The notes beneath the pieces were generated by a model that was not told where the DNA came from, did no database searches, and worked only from the letters and a program-made list of their open reading frames with translations. Source: Ilumatobacteraceae bacterium (GTDB lineage Bacteria > Actinomycetota > Acidimicrobiia > Acidimicrobiales > Ilumatobacteraceae). Taken from it: a stretch of 64,000 nt of DNA. Below are positions 18,264 through 27,166 of the stretch, piece by piece (the stretch's first letter is position 1; every line of letters begins with the position of its first letter). The DNA lies in assembly GCA_033344875.1 (NCBI GenBank), contig JAWPMO010000001.1, forward strand, positions 1,203,595-1,267,594, written 5' to 3'. The translations under genes were made by a program, and so were the position numbers.

Positions 18264-18638
18264 TCAGACGGCGACGACGTCGTCGGTGCCGAACGCACGG
18301 AAGAAGCACGAGCGCTCGCCGGTGTGGCAGGCTCCCGCACCCTCCTGCTCGACGACGAACAGCAGTGCATCGGCGTCACAGTCGAAGTAGGCCTCGCGCA
18401 CGAACTGGCGATCGCCGCTCGTGTCGCCCTTGCGCCACAGCTCCTGGCGGCTCCGCGACCAGTAGACCATGCGCCCCTCGTCGAACGTTCGACGGAGCGA
18501 TTCGGCGTTCATCCAAGCCATCATCAGGATCTCGCGGGTCTCATGGTCCTGCGTGATGGCAGGGATCAATCCGTCGAGGTTGTAGGTGAGCGATTCGATC
18601 TGCTCGGGCGTGACGTCGATGCGAACTCCGGTCGGCAT
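18264..18638 (-). CDS. hisI: Phosphoribosyl-AMP cyclohydrolase
   Basis: A 124-residue monofunctional HisI that opens the adenine ring of phosphoribosyl-AMP, the third step of histidine synthesis. Conserved features are M-M-A-W-M-N-A-E-S-L, Y-W-S-R-S-R-Q-E-L-W-R-K-G-D-T-S-G, the zinc and magnesium site D-C-D-A-D-A-L, and G-A-G-A-C-H-T-G-E-R-S-C-F. It lacks a fused HisE domain. It is separated by about 9 kb from hisCBHAF and leads into trpE. The start ATG 18638 lies 6 nt after TAGGCT. Confidence 0.96.
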   Translation of the reverse strand: MPTGVRIDVTPEQIESLTYNLDGLIPAITQDHETREILMMAWMNAESLRRTFDEGRMVYWSRSRQELWRKGDTSGDRQFVREAYFDCDADALLFVVEQEGAGACHTGERSCFFRAFGTDDVVAV

Positions 18639-18644
18639 GCCGCC

Positions 18645-18650
18645 AGCCTA
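18645..18650 (-). promoter_or_regulatory. -10 element TAGGCT of hisI-trpE
   Basis: TAGGCT, then 6 nt (ggcggc), then ATG 18638. No Shine-Dalgarno is visible, so a leaderless transcript is likely. Confidence 0.5.
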
Positions 18651-18716
18651 CGAGCCACGTCGCCGCACACCCCAACGGGTTGCGGGCAGCAGGTCGAACC
18701 CGTCGCCCCGGATCGA

Positions 18717-19043
18717 TCAGAGGTACAGGCCGGTGGAGGCTTCGATCCGTTTGGCGGCGACGGCGTGGAGGTCGCGCTCGCGGAGCATGATGTAGTCGTC
18801 GCCACCGACTTCGACCTCGTAGCGATCGTCCGGGCTGAACAGCACGTTGTCGCCGATCTCCGCGCTCCGGACGTTGGGCCCGAGTGCCACGACCTCCGCC
18901 CACACCAGCCGCTTGGACATCTGAGCCGTGGCCGGGATCAGGATCCCGCCACCGGTCTTGCGCTCGCCGTCCTCCTTGCTCAACTTCACCAGGAGGCGGT
19001 CGTTGAGCATCTTGATCGGAAGTTTCTGATCGACGTCGGACAC
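18717..19043 (-). CDS. groES: GroES-family co-chaperonin
   Basis: A 108-residue Cpn10-fold protein. M-L-N-D-R-L-L-V-K-L opens the fold and T-G-G-G-I-L-I-P-A-T-A matches the mobile-loop region that contacts GroEL. V-A-L-G-P-N-V and D-N-V-L-F-S-P-D-D-R-Y-E-V cover the core. It has an eight-residue N-terminal extension and an about ten-residue C-terminal extension beyond typical GroES, and no groEL lies next to it, so it may be a divergent paralogue. The start GTG 19043 lies 7 nt after TACCCT. No CIRCE operator is seen. Confidence 0.82.
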   Translation of the reverse strand: MSDVDQKLPIKMLNDRLLVKLSKEDGERKTGGGILIPATAQMSKRLVWAEVVALGPNVRSAEIGDNVLFSPDDRYEVEVGGDDYIMLRERDLHAVAAKRIEASTGLYL

Positions 19044-19050
19044 GATGGCG

Positions 19051-19060
19051 AGGGTACCGT
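19051..19060. promoter_or_regulatory. Shared divergent -10 element AGGGTACCGT
   Basis: TACCCT on the minus strand (7 nt before the GroES-family GTG 19043) and TACCGT on the plus strand (7 nt before GTG 19068) overlap at the central TA. Only 24 bp separate the two start codons. Confidence 0.55.
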
Positions 19061-19067
19061 CGACCCG

Positions 19068-19667
19068 GTGGAGTCCGTACTGCTCACGACGTCCGACGGG
19101 CACCAGCTTCCGGCCGATCTGACAGTCCCGGCCGACGGCCCGATCTACGGAGCGCCCGGCGTGGCCGTGTGCCACCCTCACCCCCGCTACGGCGGCGACC
19201 GGTTCAACCCGATCGTCGACGCGGTGTATCGGCGCCTCCCGGCGGCCGGTCTCGCGACGTTGCGGTTCGACTTCCGCCGGCAGTTCGACGGCGGGATCGG
19301 CGAGCAGAACGACGTGATCGCCGCGATCGACGAACTCGATCGACGGACCGGCGGGGACGGCCACGTCGTCGTCGGCTACTCGTTCGGCGCCGTCGTGGCG
19401 CTCACGACGACCGACGAACGCATTCGCGGCGTCGTCGCCATCGCTCCCCCGCTGACCGAGATGCCGACGATCGCGCCGCCGTCGGTGCCCGTGTTGGTGC
19501 TGACGCCGCAGCACGATCAGTTCACCCCGCCCGACGCTGCCCGCGGGGCCGTCGAGGGCTGGCCCTCGGTCGAGGTCCGGACCGTCGAGTCGGCCGACCA
19601 CTTCCTGCTCGGCCGCGCCGCCGCGGTCGCGGACTCCGTTGCCGACTGGCTCGTCGCCCGGCGATAG
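19068..19667 (+). CDS. Alpha/beta-hydrolase (dienelactone-hydrolase-like)
   Basis: A 199-residue small alpha/beta-hydrolase. It has the N-terminal H-P-H-P-R-Y-G-G-D oxyanion-loop motif, nucleophile elbow G-Y-S-F-G, an acid region around T-P-Q-H-D-Q-F and catalytic H in S-A-D-H-F. Proteins of this type are often annotated as alpha/beta superfamily hydrolases without a known substrate. There is no signal peptide. The selenoprotein cluster follows about 50 nt downstream on the same strand, so a functional link is possible but unproved. Confidence 0.85.
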   Translation: MESVLLTTSDGHQLPADLTVPADGPIYGAPGVAVCHPHPRYGGDRFNPIVDAVYRRLPAAGLATLRFDFRRQFDGGIGEQNDVIAAIDELDRRTGGDGHVVVGYSFGAVVALTTTDERIRGVVAIAPPLTEMPTIAPPSVPVLVLTPQHDQFTPPDAARGAVEGWPSVEVRTVESADHFLLGRAAAVADSVADWLVARR

Positions 19668-19719
19668 TTTGGCCGGAGGGGCCGGCCCGGCCGGTCGCCC
19701 GACACGAGGGGATCGCACC

Positions 19720-19803
19720 ATGGGGAACCATCCGCAACCAGACCGCCCCGGCGATCCCGACGAGGCGATCGGCCTCGCCGGACACGGATCGAAGGTCCGT
19801 TGA
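19720..19803 (+). CDS. Possible 27-residue leader peptide upstream of the redoxin selenoprotein
   Basis: ATG 19720 opens a 27-residue reading frame (MGNHPQPDRPGDPDEA, then I-G-L-A-G-H-G-S-K-V-R) with a GAGGGGA ribosome-binding site 7-8 nt upstream. Its TGA (19801-19803) overlaps the ATG of the selenoprotein gene as TGATG. It could be a translated leader that couples ribosomes into the selenoprotein message, or a small protein in its own right. Length alone makes it uncertain. Confidence 0.45.
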   Translation: MGNHPQPDRPGDPDEAIGLAGHGSKVR

Positions 19804-20891
19804 TGCTGCTCACCGAGCTCACGGTCGACCGCGACACCTTCGAGGCCGGCACGGGATGGCGACTGCAGCCCGAGGGGGCGTGCCGAGGCGACGTCTGCAT
19901 CCCGCTCCGCGACCCGACCGGCGACACGGTCGATGTCGCGACGGTGGCCGACCGGATGGGCCTGCCGCTCGTCCGCGACGACGAACACGGCATGTGGGCG
20001 CTCGGCCCATGGCCCGGAACCGGCCGTGCCCTGGTCGACGCGCAAGCGCCCGATCTCGTCCTCCCACAGCTCGACGGTCGCGACTTCCGGCTCTCGTCAC
20101 TGCGGGGCCAGAAGGTGCTGATCCTGTCGTGGGCACCGTATTGAGGCTGCTCCCGCGACCTGCCCGTGTGGCAGGAACTGCGAGCCGAACTCCATCCGCT
20201 CGGACTCGAGATCGTGACCGTGGGCCTCGACACCGTCGGGGCCGAAGCCTGCCGCCCGTTCATCGAGGCGGCGAATCCGCAGCACCCGTCGCTGATCGAC
20301 CAGCACCATCTGATGGCCGAACTGTTCGGTGTCGTCAACATCCCGAACAGCGTCTGGATCGACGAGGACGGCACGATCGTCCGGCCGGCCGAGGCAGCTC
20401 CACCGCCTCGACGCGAGGAGCGACCGGCACCGGCCGGTGAGATCCCCGGTCGATTCGGCGCGATCATGGGCGAGGCCTCGAAGATCCGGACCGACTCCGC
20501 GGCGTACCACGCTGCCCTTCGAGACTGGGTCGAGCGGGGTGCCGACAGCGAGTACGCGCTGTCCCCCGACGAGGTGGTCGCCCGGTCGCAGCCGCGCGAC
20601 GCCGACTCGGCGCGAGGCACCGCACACTTCGAACTCGCCACCCATTTCGAGACCAACGGGATGCACCAGGCCGCGATTCGCCACTTCCGCGAAGCGCACC
20701 GGCTCGTCCCCGACAACTTCTCCTACAAGCGCCAGGCGTGGTCGATGGAACCCGGGGCCGACGGTGCGCTCGCCCGCTTCTGGCAGGGACCCTCCGACGA
20801 CGATCCGAGCGCCTGGCCGTACGAGGGCGACTGGCTCACCGACGTGCGCGAGTTCGGCGCCGAGAACTACTACCCGGAGTTCCGGCCCTGA
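19803..20891 (+). CDS. Redoxin/TlpA-like selenoprotein with in-frame TGA (selenocysteine) at codon 114
   Basis: Read through the TGA at 20142-20144, the frame gives one 362-residue protein. A ~75-residue N-terminal domain carries a C27-x4-C32 pair. A thioredoxin-fold domain follows (L-P-Q-L-D-G-R-D-F-R-L-S-S-L-R-G, L-I-L-S-W-A-P-Y-U114-G-C116-S-R-D-L-P-V-W-Q, then G-V-V-N-I-P-N-S-V-W-I-D-E-D-G around the cis-Pro). The C-terminal region is helical and TPR-like. U114 occupies the first redox-Cys position, with C116 giving a U-x-C pair. Both halves share one frame, both look like coding sequence, and a SECIS-like hairpin follows the TGA. It overlaps the acyl-CoA ligase start (ATGA). Standard gene calling would split it at 20144 and restart at GTG 20166. 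Confidence 0.82.
20150..20184 (+). promoter_or_regulatory. SECIS-like hairpin for selenocysteine insertion
   Basis: Starting 14 nt after the TGA, CCTGCC (20159-20164) pairs perfectly with GGCAGG (20170-20175) around the 5-nt loop CGTGT. A weaker lower helix (20150-20155 with 20179-20184) flanks an internal loop. A G in the first two loop bases and a loop 20-25 nt past the UGA agree with bacterial SelB-binding hairpins. Confidence 0.6.
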
Positions 20892-22447
20892 TGCCGCTGC
20901 GTACCAGACTCCAGGCGGGCGGTGCACTCGCCAAGATGATGCTCACGCCGTTCGAGCGCCCCGACCGGCTGCCGCGGTCGCTCAGGGCGATGGCGCCGTG
21001 GGGTTCGTCGATGGCCGGTCTCGTGGCCGGAGCGGCCGCTCGATACCCCGACCGGATCGGCATCGTCGATGAGACCTCGTCGACCACCTATCGCGAGCTC
21101 TGGCGCCGATCGCAGGCGATCGCGGCCGAACTCCGGTCGCTCGGCATCGAGCACGGATCCCGCGTCGGGTTGCTGGCCCGCAACCGGCTCGGATTCGTCG
21201 AGGCGATGACGGCGGTCGATGCACTCGGGGCCGATCTGGTGCTGCTCAACACCGGTTTCGCCGGCCCGCAGTTGGCCGACGTGGTCGAGTCGGAGGGCAT
21301 CGAGGCGATCGTCCACGACGACGAGTTCACCGATGCCGTCGCGAGCTGCGGTGCACGGCTCACGATCGACGAGAACGCGCTGGAGGACATGACCCGATCG
21401 GGAACGGTCGCACCGCCCGAGCACGCCGGCCGAGTGATCATCCTGACCTCCGGGACCACCGGCCGCCCCAAAGGAGCAGCCCGAAGCAACGACGAGGGAG
21501 ATCTCGAAGCCGTCGCCGCCGTCATCGAACGGATCCCGCTGCGGCTCGGTGACACGCAGGTCGTGGCGGCGCCGATGTTCCACTCGTGGGGGCTGAGCCA
21601 CCTGCTGCTCGGGCTCGCCCGCAGTGCCACGAACGTCGTCGCCCGCCGCTTCGATCCCGAGCGAACGCTCGCCGCCGTCGCCGCTCATCGGGCCCGCGTG
21701 CTGGTCGTGGTGCCGGTGATGATGTCACGCATCCTCGACCTCGACCCCGCTGTGCTGCGCCGCCACGCCACACCGGATCTCCGCGTCATCGCGTCGAGCG
21801 GCTCGGCCATCGGGAGCGGCCTCGTAACGCGCATCACCGACCACTTCGGTCCGGTGCTCTACAACCTGTACGGCTCGACCGAGGTGGCCGTCGCCACGAT
21901 CGCGACGCCGGACGACCTGAGCATCGATCCCGGCACGGCCGGGCGGGTCGTGCTCGGCAGCCGTGTCGAGATCCTCGATGTCGACGGTGCGCCGCTCCCG
22001 GACGGCGAGGTCGGGCGGATCTTCGTCGGCAGCGCGATGCCGTTCGGTGGCTACACCAACGGCGGCGACAAGGAACGGGTTCGCGGCCTGCTCTCGTCCG
22101 GCGACATGGGCCGCTTCCACGACGGACTGCTGTTCGTCGAAGGCCGCGACGACGACATGATCGTGTCGGGCGGAGAAAACGTCTTCCCGGCCGAGGTCGA
22201 AGAACTCCTCCGAGCCCATCCGGCCATCGCCGATGCGGCCGTCATCGGCGCCGACGACGACGAGTTCGGGCAGGCACTCGCCGCCTTCGTCGTCACGGAA
22301 CCCGACGCCGAGCTCACGGCGAGCCAGGTCCGCGACCATGTCAGGGGCCACCTCGCCCGTCACAAGGTGCCGCGCACCGTCGCGTTCATCGACGAACTGC
22401 CACGCAACGCGACGGGCAAGCTGCTCCGCCGCGAACTCGACGTGTGA
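20891..22447 (+). CDS. AMP-forming acyl-CoA synthetase/ligase (ANL superfamily)
   Basis: A 518-residue adenylate-forming enzyme that would activate a carboxylic acid with ATP and CoA. The P-loop-like motif [13 protein letters not shown]4/A5 motifs (Y-N-L-Y-G-S-T-E), S-G-D-M-G hinge region, [11 protein letters not shown] motif and terminal [10 protein letters not shown] catalytic Lys are all present. The ATG at 20891 overlaps the selenoprotein TGA, so translation is coupled. Fatty acid is the likeliest substrate class, but the sequence does not decide it. Confidence 0.92.
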   Translation: MPLRTRLQAGGALAKMMLTPFERPDRLPRSLRAMAPWGSSMAGLVAGAAARYPDRIGIVDETSSTTYRELWRRSQAIAAELRSLGIEHGSRVGLLARNRLGFVEAMTAVDALGADLVLLNTGFAGPQLADVVESEGIEAIVHDDEFTDAVASCGARLTIDENALEDMTRSGTVAPPEHAGRVIILTSGTTGRPKGAARSNDEGDLEAVAAVIERIPLRLGDTQVVAAPMFHSWGLSHLLLGLARSATNVVARRFDPERTLAAVAAHRARVLVVVPVMMSRILDLDPAVLRRHATPDLRVIASSGSAIGSGLVTRITDHFGPVLYNLYGSTEVAVATIATPDDLSIDPGTAGRVVLGSRVEILDVDGAPLPDGEVGRIFVGSAMPFGGYTNGGDKERVRGLLSSGDMGRFHDGLLFVEGRDDDMIVSGGENVFPAEVEELLRAHPAIADAAVIGADDDEFGQALAAFVVTEPDAELTASQVRDHVRGHLARHKVPRTVAFIDELPRNATGKLLRRELDV

Positions 22448-22468
22448 GGCGTCAGCCCGCGCCGGGCG

Positions 22469-23452
22469 TCAGCCGATGGCGGCGACCATCTCCTCCGCGA
22501 TCTCGTCGGTCAGCGCCGGGATCACGTCGAGTGCTTCCATGTTCTCGACGACCTGGCTCGGGCGGCTCGCACCGGTGATCACGGACGACACCATCGGGTG
22601 CTTGGTGCACCACGCCAAGGCGAGCTGCGCCATCGAACAGTCGAGCCGATCGGCGATCGGGCGCAACCGCTCGATGCGAGCGAGCGCCTCCTCGTCGCTC
22701 ATCCGGTCGCCGAGCCAGCCGTAGCCGTCGAGCGAGGCGCGCGAGTCGGCGGGGATGCCGTCTTGGTACTTGCCGGTCAGCAGCCCCGACGCGAGCGGGC
22801 TCCAGATCGTGTTGCCGTAGCCGGTCTCGGCGTGCAGGCGTGCGTACTCGCGCTCGACCTTGTCGCGCTCGAGCAGGTTGTACTGACTCTGCTCGGTCAC
22901 CGGCTTGTGGAGATGGTGCCGCTCGGCGATGTCGATGGCGTGGCGGATCTCGTCGGCGTTCCACTCGCTGGTGCCCCAGTAGTTGGCCTGCCCGTTCGAC
23001 ACCATCTCGCTCATCGTCCAGACGGTCTCCTCCATCGGCGTGTCGGGGTCGGCACGGTGGCAGTAGACGACGTCGACGTAGTCGAGGCCGAACCGCTCGA
23101 GCGAGGCCTCCATCGCCTGACGGAGGTACTTGCGATTGAGGGTGTTGCGCATGTTCGGGTCGTCGTCGTGGATGCCCCAGTAGAGCTTGGTGGTGACGAC
23201 GTAGGACCAGCGCGGCCATGCGAGTTCACGCAGGACCTCGCCCATGATCGTCTCGCTGCGCCCGGCGGCGTACGCCTCGGCGTTGTCGAAGAAGTTGCAG
23301 CCGGCATCGTGCGCTGCCTGCATGCACTCGAGCGCCAGGTCGTTGTCGAGTTGGGTGTCGAAGGTGACCCAACTGCCGAATCCGAGCACGCTCACCTTCA
23401 TGCCCGTGTTGCCGAGCCGTCGGTATTCCATCTTGTCGTTGGGAATCGCCAT
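22469..23452 (-). CDS. Aldo/keto reductase (Kv-beta-like subfamily)
   Basis: A 327-residue (beta/alpha)8 NADPH-dependent oxidoreductase. [14 protein letters not shown] opens the barrel. The catalytic tetrad appears as D (F-F-D-N-A-E-A-Y), Y (A-Y), K (T-T-K-L-Y-W-G) and H (V-Y-C-H-R). The nucleotide-binding end is [15 protein letters not shown]. The sequence is closest to the voltage-gated K+ channel beta-subunit group, whose bacterial members reduce assorted carbonyls. ATG 23452 lies 7 nt after TATCGT. It is convergent with the acyl-CoA ligase gene. Confidence 0.92.
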   Translation of the reverse strand: MAIPNDKMEYRRLGNTGMKVSVLGFGSWVTFDTQLDNDLALECMQAAHDAGCNFFDNAEAYAAGRSETIMGEVLRELAWPRWSYVVTTKLYWGIHDDDPNMRNTLNRKYLRQAMEASLERFGLDYVDVVYCHRADPDTPMEETVWTMSEMVSNGQANYWGTSEWNADEIRHAIDIAERHHLHKPVTEQSQYNLLERDKVEREYARLHAETGYGNTIWSPLASGLLTGKYQDGIPADSRASLDGYGWLGDRMSDEEALARIERLRPIADRLDCSMAQLALAWCTKHPMVSSVITGASRPSQVVENMEALDVIPALTDEIAEEMVAAIG

Positions 23453-23459
23453 GTCCCCG

Positions 23460-23465
23460 ACGATA
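23460..23465 (-). promoter_or_regulatory. -10 element TATCGT of the aldo/keto reductase gene
   Basis: TATCGT, 7 nt, then ATG 23452 on the minus strand. Confidence 0.45.
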
Positions 23466-23484
23466 GCGATGCGACCGGGTGAAG

Positions 23485-24834
23485 CTACGGCGTGCCGCCG
23501 TTCATCACGAGTCGGGCGCGGCCCTCTCGCTTGGCGTGCAGCATCGCGCCGTCGGCCACGTCGATCAGGTCGTTCGAGGAAGCGAGCCGACCGCCGGTCG
23601 TCGGCGCCACGCCGACACTGATCGTGACCTGGTCGGGGCCACCCGGGATGTCGAGTGGCGCGGAGACGGCGTCGATCATGCGCTCACCGATCAGCCGGGC
23701 CTCGGCGTCGTCGACACCGGACAGCACGACCACGAACTCGTCACCCCCGAAGCGGGCGACGATCGAGTCGGCTCGACACGCACCTTCGAGGCGACGGCCG
23801 ATCTCGGACAGCACGAGGTCGCCGATGCCGTGGCCGTATCGGTCGTTGACCGACTTGAACTCGTCGACGTCGATGTACAGCAACGAGATCGCGAGCTCGG
23901 ACCGGCTCTCCATGGCCGCGAACAACCCGGCACGGTTGGACAGCCCGGTCAGCGAGTCGCGGGTGGCGGCGATGGTCAGGCGTTCACGTTCGCTCCACCG
24001 GGTCATGATCAGCTCGGTCGCATCGGCGAGCCGCCGGAAGAGTGCACGAACGTTCGTCATGACGACGTCGACCGGATAGTCGTCGGGCACGCGACCCATC
24101 ACCACGAACGCTCCCAGCACGTCGGCGCCGGTTCGGACGGCCGTGACCGACGCCCGACGCCATCCTCGATCGCTCATCGCTTCGACGATCCGCCGCGGCA
24201 GCCGTCGATCTGCGATCGGTATCGTGTCGCCGCCCGCGAGTCCGGTCCACGGCGCCCACCCTTCGTCGACGTGACAGTCGCGGATGAGTTCGGCCATCGG
24301 CTGGTCGTCGGCGCGCGCCGAGGTGACATCGACAGCGGTCGGGTCGGACAGGTCCACGAAGAAGGCCCGGGTCGTGTAGTGGAGGTTGTCGACCGTCACC
24401 TCGTCGGCGAGCAACTGCTTGATGCGATCGTGCGGTTCGCCCGCCATCTCCGCGTCGAGCGAGCGGGCGTGCGAGGTCTGCAGTTCGAGCGGCATCAACA
24501 CGACGACCCAGTCCCACGTGCCGACACCGGTCGGCACACCGGATGCGATGACGTCGACGGGATGCTGCCCACCGTCGGCGCCCATGATCTCGACCCGGAA
24601 CGGGACCGGCAGCGAGGCCGTCTGGGCGGACTCACCACCGCTCTCGATGAAGTACAGCGCGAGTTCCTCGTGCGCCGAGGGGGTGACGTACTCGAAGACG
24701 TTGCGTCCGACGAAGGTCGCCGGGTCGTGGCCGAAGAATCCGCCGAATCCGCCTGATGACTGCAGGACCTCACCCACGCCCGAAACGGTCAACACCACGG
24801 GCCGCAGCATGCTGAGCACTTCGTCGGCGTTCAT
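23485..24834 (-). CDS. PAS-like sensor diguanylate cyclase (GGDEF)
   Basis: A 449-residue soluble protein. The N-terminal PAS-like domain (about 10-120, with [17 protein letters not shown]) leads to a second sensory region (about 125-270, GAF-like) and a C-terminal GGDEF domain (about 285-445). The cyclase signature is intact (R-F-G-G-D-E-F), as are [14 protein letters not shown] and the I-S-V-G-V segment, so c-di-GMP synthesis is expected. The inducing signal is unknown. It ends 33 nt from the aldo/keto reductase start and begins just 3' of the crotonase gene on the same strand. Confidence 0.9.
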   Translation of the reverse strand: MNADEVLSMLRPVVLTVSGVGEVLQSSGGFGGFFGHDPATFVGRNVFEYVTPSAHEELALYFIESGGESAQTASLPVPFRVEIMGADGGQHPVDVIASGVPTGVGTWDWVVVLMPLELQTSHARSLDAEMAGEPHDRIKQLLADEVTVDNLHYTTRAFFVDLSDPTAVDVTSARADDQPMAELIRDCHVDEGWAPWTGLAGGDTIPIADRRLPRRIVEAMSDRGWRRASVTAVRTGADVLGAFVVMGRVPDDYPVDVVMTNVRALFRRLADATELIMTRWSERERLTIAATRDSLTGLSNRAGLFAAMESRSELAISLLYIDVDEFKSVNDRYGHGIGDLVLSEIGRRLEGACRADSIVARFGGDEFVVVLSGVDDAEARLIGERMIDAVSAPLDIPGGPDQVTISVGVAPTTGGRLASSNDLIDVADGAMLHAKREGRARLVMNGGTP

Positions 24835-24839
24835 CCCAC

Positions 24840-25577
24840 TCAGTTTCGGCCGGGTGGGGTGTCGACTTGAGCAGCTCGGGAAGCTGCGGCCCGGTCGGCG
24901 GCGATCTGCGTCTCCATCCGGGCGAGCAGTTCACCGCGGACCTTGGCGACGGTACCCCGATACGACGCAGGATCGAGGGTCTCGGCCAGCTCGGTCGCGA
25001 TCGCCACGGCGCGGTCGAGGACCTGGTCGGCGGGAACGACCTCGTCGAGGAATCCGACGTCGACGGCATCGTGGGCGCCCGTCAGCCGAGCGTTCGCCGT
25101 CGCCCGATGGACGTGGCGCTTGCTGAGTCGTTCGAGTGCGATCGTCAGCGCCCAATCCGGCAGCACCATCTTGATCGCGACCTCGTTGAGGCCGATCTTG
25201 CACGGCACGTCGGCACCCACACGAACGTCACAGCCGAGCAGCGTGAGCGCACCACCTGCGACCGCGCTGCCGGTGCAGGCAGCGACGACCGGCACATTGC
25301 TCCCCCAGAGATGGCGCACCATCTCGCCGCCGGCGGAGACCAGACCGATGATCTGCTCGAAGTCGCCACCGAACATGACACCGAGGTCGAACCCACCGGA
25401 GAAGCGCCCCTCGCGCCCGTGGACGACGACGGCGCCGACGGTCTCGTCGTGCTCGGCCTCGGACACCGCTGCCCGGATCGCGGCGACGAGCTCGAACGAG
25501 AGCGCGTTCGCCTTGCCGTCGTCGAGATGGAGCACGGTGACCGGCCCCCGGCGTTCGATCGTCAGCGCGTCGCTCAT
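24840..25577 (-). CDS. Enoyl-CoA hydratase/isomerase family protein
   Basis: A 245-residue crotonase. Oxyanion-hole segments are F-S-G-G-F-D-L-G-V and G-S-A-V-A-G-G-A-L-T-L-L-G-C-D. Family Glu residues are not at the classical positions of short-chain enoyl-CoA hydratase, so isomerase, hydrolase or another crotonase activity is possible. ATG 25577 lies 6 nt after TACGTT, so it has its own promoter although it follows hisF by 82 nt on the same strand. The PAS-GGDEF gene lies 5 nt downstream and may be cotranscribed. Confidence 0.85.
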   Translation of the reverse strand: MSDALTIERRGPVTVLHLDDGKANALSFELVAAIRAAVSEAEHDETVGAVVVHGREGRFSGGFDLGVMFGGDFEQIIGLVSAGGEMVRHLWGSNVPVVAACTGSAVAGGALTLLGCDVRVGADVPCKIGLNEVAIKMVLPDWALTIALERLSKRHVHRATANARLTGAHDAVDVGFLDEVVPADQVLDRAVAIATELAETLDPASYRGTVAKVRGELLARMETQIAADRAAASRAAQVDTPPGRN

Positions 25578-25583
25578 ACTTTG

Positions 25584-25589
25584 AACGTA
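25584..25589 (-). promoter_or_regulatory. -10 element TACGTT of the crotonase gene
   Basis: TACGTT, 6 nt (caaagt), then ATG 25577. It separates this gene from the his operon just upstream. Confidence 0.5.
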
Positions 25590-25659
25590 CTCATCGGTAA
25601 CATCCTGCGTCGAACCGACCCCTCCGCGCACGGCGTCCCGACGGGCGATCTCGGCTCCA

Positions 25660-26442
25660 TCACGTCGCAGTCGCCGGTGGACGCACGGTGACACCCGCGG
25701 CGGCCATGACGGACTTGGCCTCCGCGACCGTGTGCTCGCGGAAGTGGAAGATCGACGCCGCGAGCACGGCGTCGGCACCACCCTCGACGACGCCGTCGAC
25801 GAGGTGCTCGAGCGTGCCGACGCCCCCGCTCGCGATCACGGGAACGTTGACCGAGTCGGCGATCGCCCGGGTGAGCACGTTGTCGAACCCTTCTCGGGTG
25901 CCATCGCGGTCCATCGACGTCAGCAGGATCTCGCCGGCACCGAGTCCGACGGCCTCGACTGCCCACTCCTCGGCGTCGATGCCCGTCGCGGTGCGCCCGC
26001 CGTGGAGGTAGACCTCGAAACCGTCGCCGACCTCGTCACTGCGGCGCTTCGCATCGATCGCCACCACGACGCACTGCGATCCGAACTCGGCCGCGATCTC
26101 GCCGATCAGTTCGGGCCGCTGCACGGCCGCCGTGTTGACACTGACCTTGTCGGCGCCGGCGCGGAGCATACGTCGGGCGTCTTCGAGCGAGCGGATGCCG
26201 CCACCGACGGTGAACGGGATGTAGACCTGCTCCGCCACGCGGAACACCATGTCGACGGTGGTCTCGCGATCGTCGGACGACGCCGTGATGTCGAGGAACA
26301 CCAGCTCATCGGCACCCTCCGCGTCGTAGCGAGCCGCCAGCTCGACCGGATCGCCGGCGTCGCGGAGGTCGACGAAGTTGGTGCCCTTGACGACGCGACC
26401 ACCGGTCACGTCGAGGCACGGAATGACCCGGGCGACCTGCAT
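25660..26442 (-). CDS. hisF: Imidazole glycerol phosphate synthase, cyclase subunit
   Basis: A 260-residue TIM barrel that uses HisH-derived ammonia to form IGP and AICAR. Conserved features are R-V-I-P-C-L-D-V (catalytic Asp), [30 protein letters not shown] and the second catalytic Asp in [11 protein letters not shown] 26442 overlaps the hisA stop (TGATG), indicating coupling. It is the last gene of hisCBHAF. Confidence 0.97.
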   Translation of the reverse strand: MQVARVIPCLDVTGGRVVKGTNFVDLRDAGDPVELAARYDAEGADELVFLDITASSDDRETTVDMVFRVAEQVYIPFTVGGGIRSLEDARRMLRAGADKVSVNTAAVQRPELIGEIAAEFGSQCVVVAIDAKRRSDEVGDGFEVYLHGGRTATGIDAEEWAVEAVGLGAGEILLTSMDRDGTREGFDNVLTRAIADSVNVPVIASGGVGTLEHLVDGVVEGGADAVLAASIFHFREHTVAEAKSVMAAAGVTVRPPATAT

Positions 26443-27161
26443 CAGCGCACCTCCAGGGCTCGAACCGCCGCGGCGACGGTGAACCGACCCTCGTACACGG
26501 CCTTGCCGGTGATGATCCCGCCGAGTCCGGGGATCGCGGCGAGGGCGATCACGTCGTCGAGCGACGACACGCCGCCGCTGGCGATCACGGGGGTCGACGT
26601 GGCGGACACCGCTTCGGCGAGCCCATCGAGGTCGGGGCCGGTGAGCATGCCGTCGCGGCTGATGTCGGTGATGACGAATGCCGCCGCGGTCGGGAACCGG
26701 CCGAGCGCGTCGGCCAACTGCACGCCGCTCCCCTCGGTCCACCCGTCGGTCGCGAGCTCCCCCGCGCGGTGATCAAGGCCGACGGCGACGTCGACGACCT
26801 CGCTGACCTCGGCGACGAGGTCGGGGTTCCGCACGGCCGCCGAGCCCATCACGACCCGGTCGACGCCGGCGTCGGCGAGGCGCCGGGCATCGTCGAGTGA
26901 GCGGACACCGCCGCCGTTCTGGAGCCGGGCCCGGCCGTGGAGCGCCGACGCCACCCGTTCGACGATGGCACGGTTGACCGGGTCGCCGGAGCGGGCGGCA
27001 TCGAGATCGACGACGTGCACCCACGGAGCCCCGGCGTCGGCGAACGACGTGGCCACGGCGACCGGGTCGTCGCCGTAGATCGTCTCGGCGTCGTAGTCGC
27101 CCTGGCTGAGCCGGACGACCCGGCCCGCCCGCAGGTCGATCGCCGGGTACAGGTCGCACAT
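26442..27161 (-). CDS. hisA: ProFAR isomerase HisA (possibly the bifunctional PriA type)
   Basis: A 239-residue TIM barrel that isomerises ProFAR to PRFAR. It has [14 protein letters not shown] (catalytic Asp), Q-N-G-G-G-V-R and [13 protein letters not shown] (second Asp). Actinobacterial members may also do the TrpF reaction (PriA); no trpF is in the window to settle this. ATG 27161 gives the classical N-terminus. GTG 27170 would overlap the hisH stop as GTGA and is a credible alternative. Confidence 0.95.
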   Translation of the reverse strand: MCDLYPAIDLRAGRVVRLSQGDYDAETIYGDDPVAVATSFADAGAPWVHVVDLDAARSGDPVNRAIVERVASALHGRARLQNGGGVRSLDDARRLADAGVDRVVMGSAAVRNPDLVAEVSEVVDVAVGLDHRAGELATDGWTEGSGVQLADALGRFPTAAAFVITDISRDGMLTGPDLDGLAEAVSATSTPVIASGGVSSLDDVIALAAIPGLGGIITGKAVYEGRFTVAAAVRALEVR

Positions 27162-27166
27162 GGTCG

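Noticed and set aside
20142-20144. General reassignment of TGA to an amino acid
   Set aside because: Most genes in the window, including dnaG, rpoD and the his genes, end at TGA, so TGA is a normal stop and only the two redoxin sites look recoded.
20166-20891. A separate gene starting at GTG 20166
   Set aside because: It is in the same frame as the upstream redoxin half, has no ribosome-binding site and begins inside the active-site helix. Read-through of the TGA explains it better.
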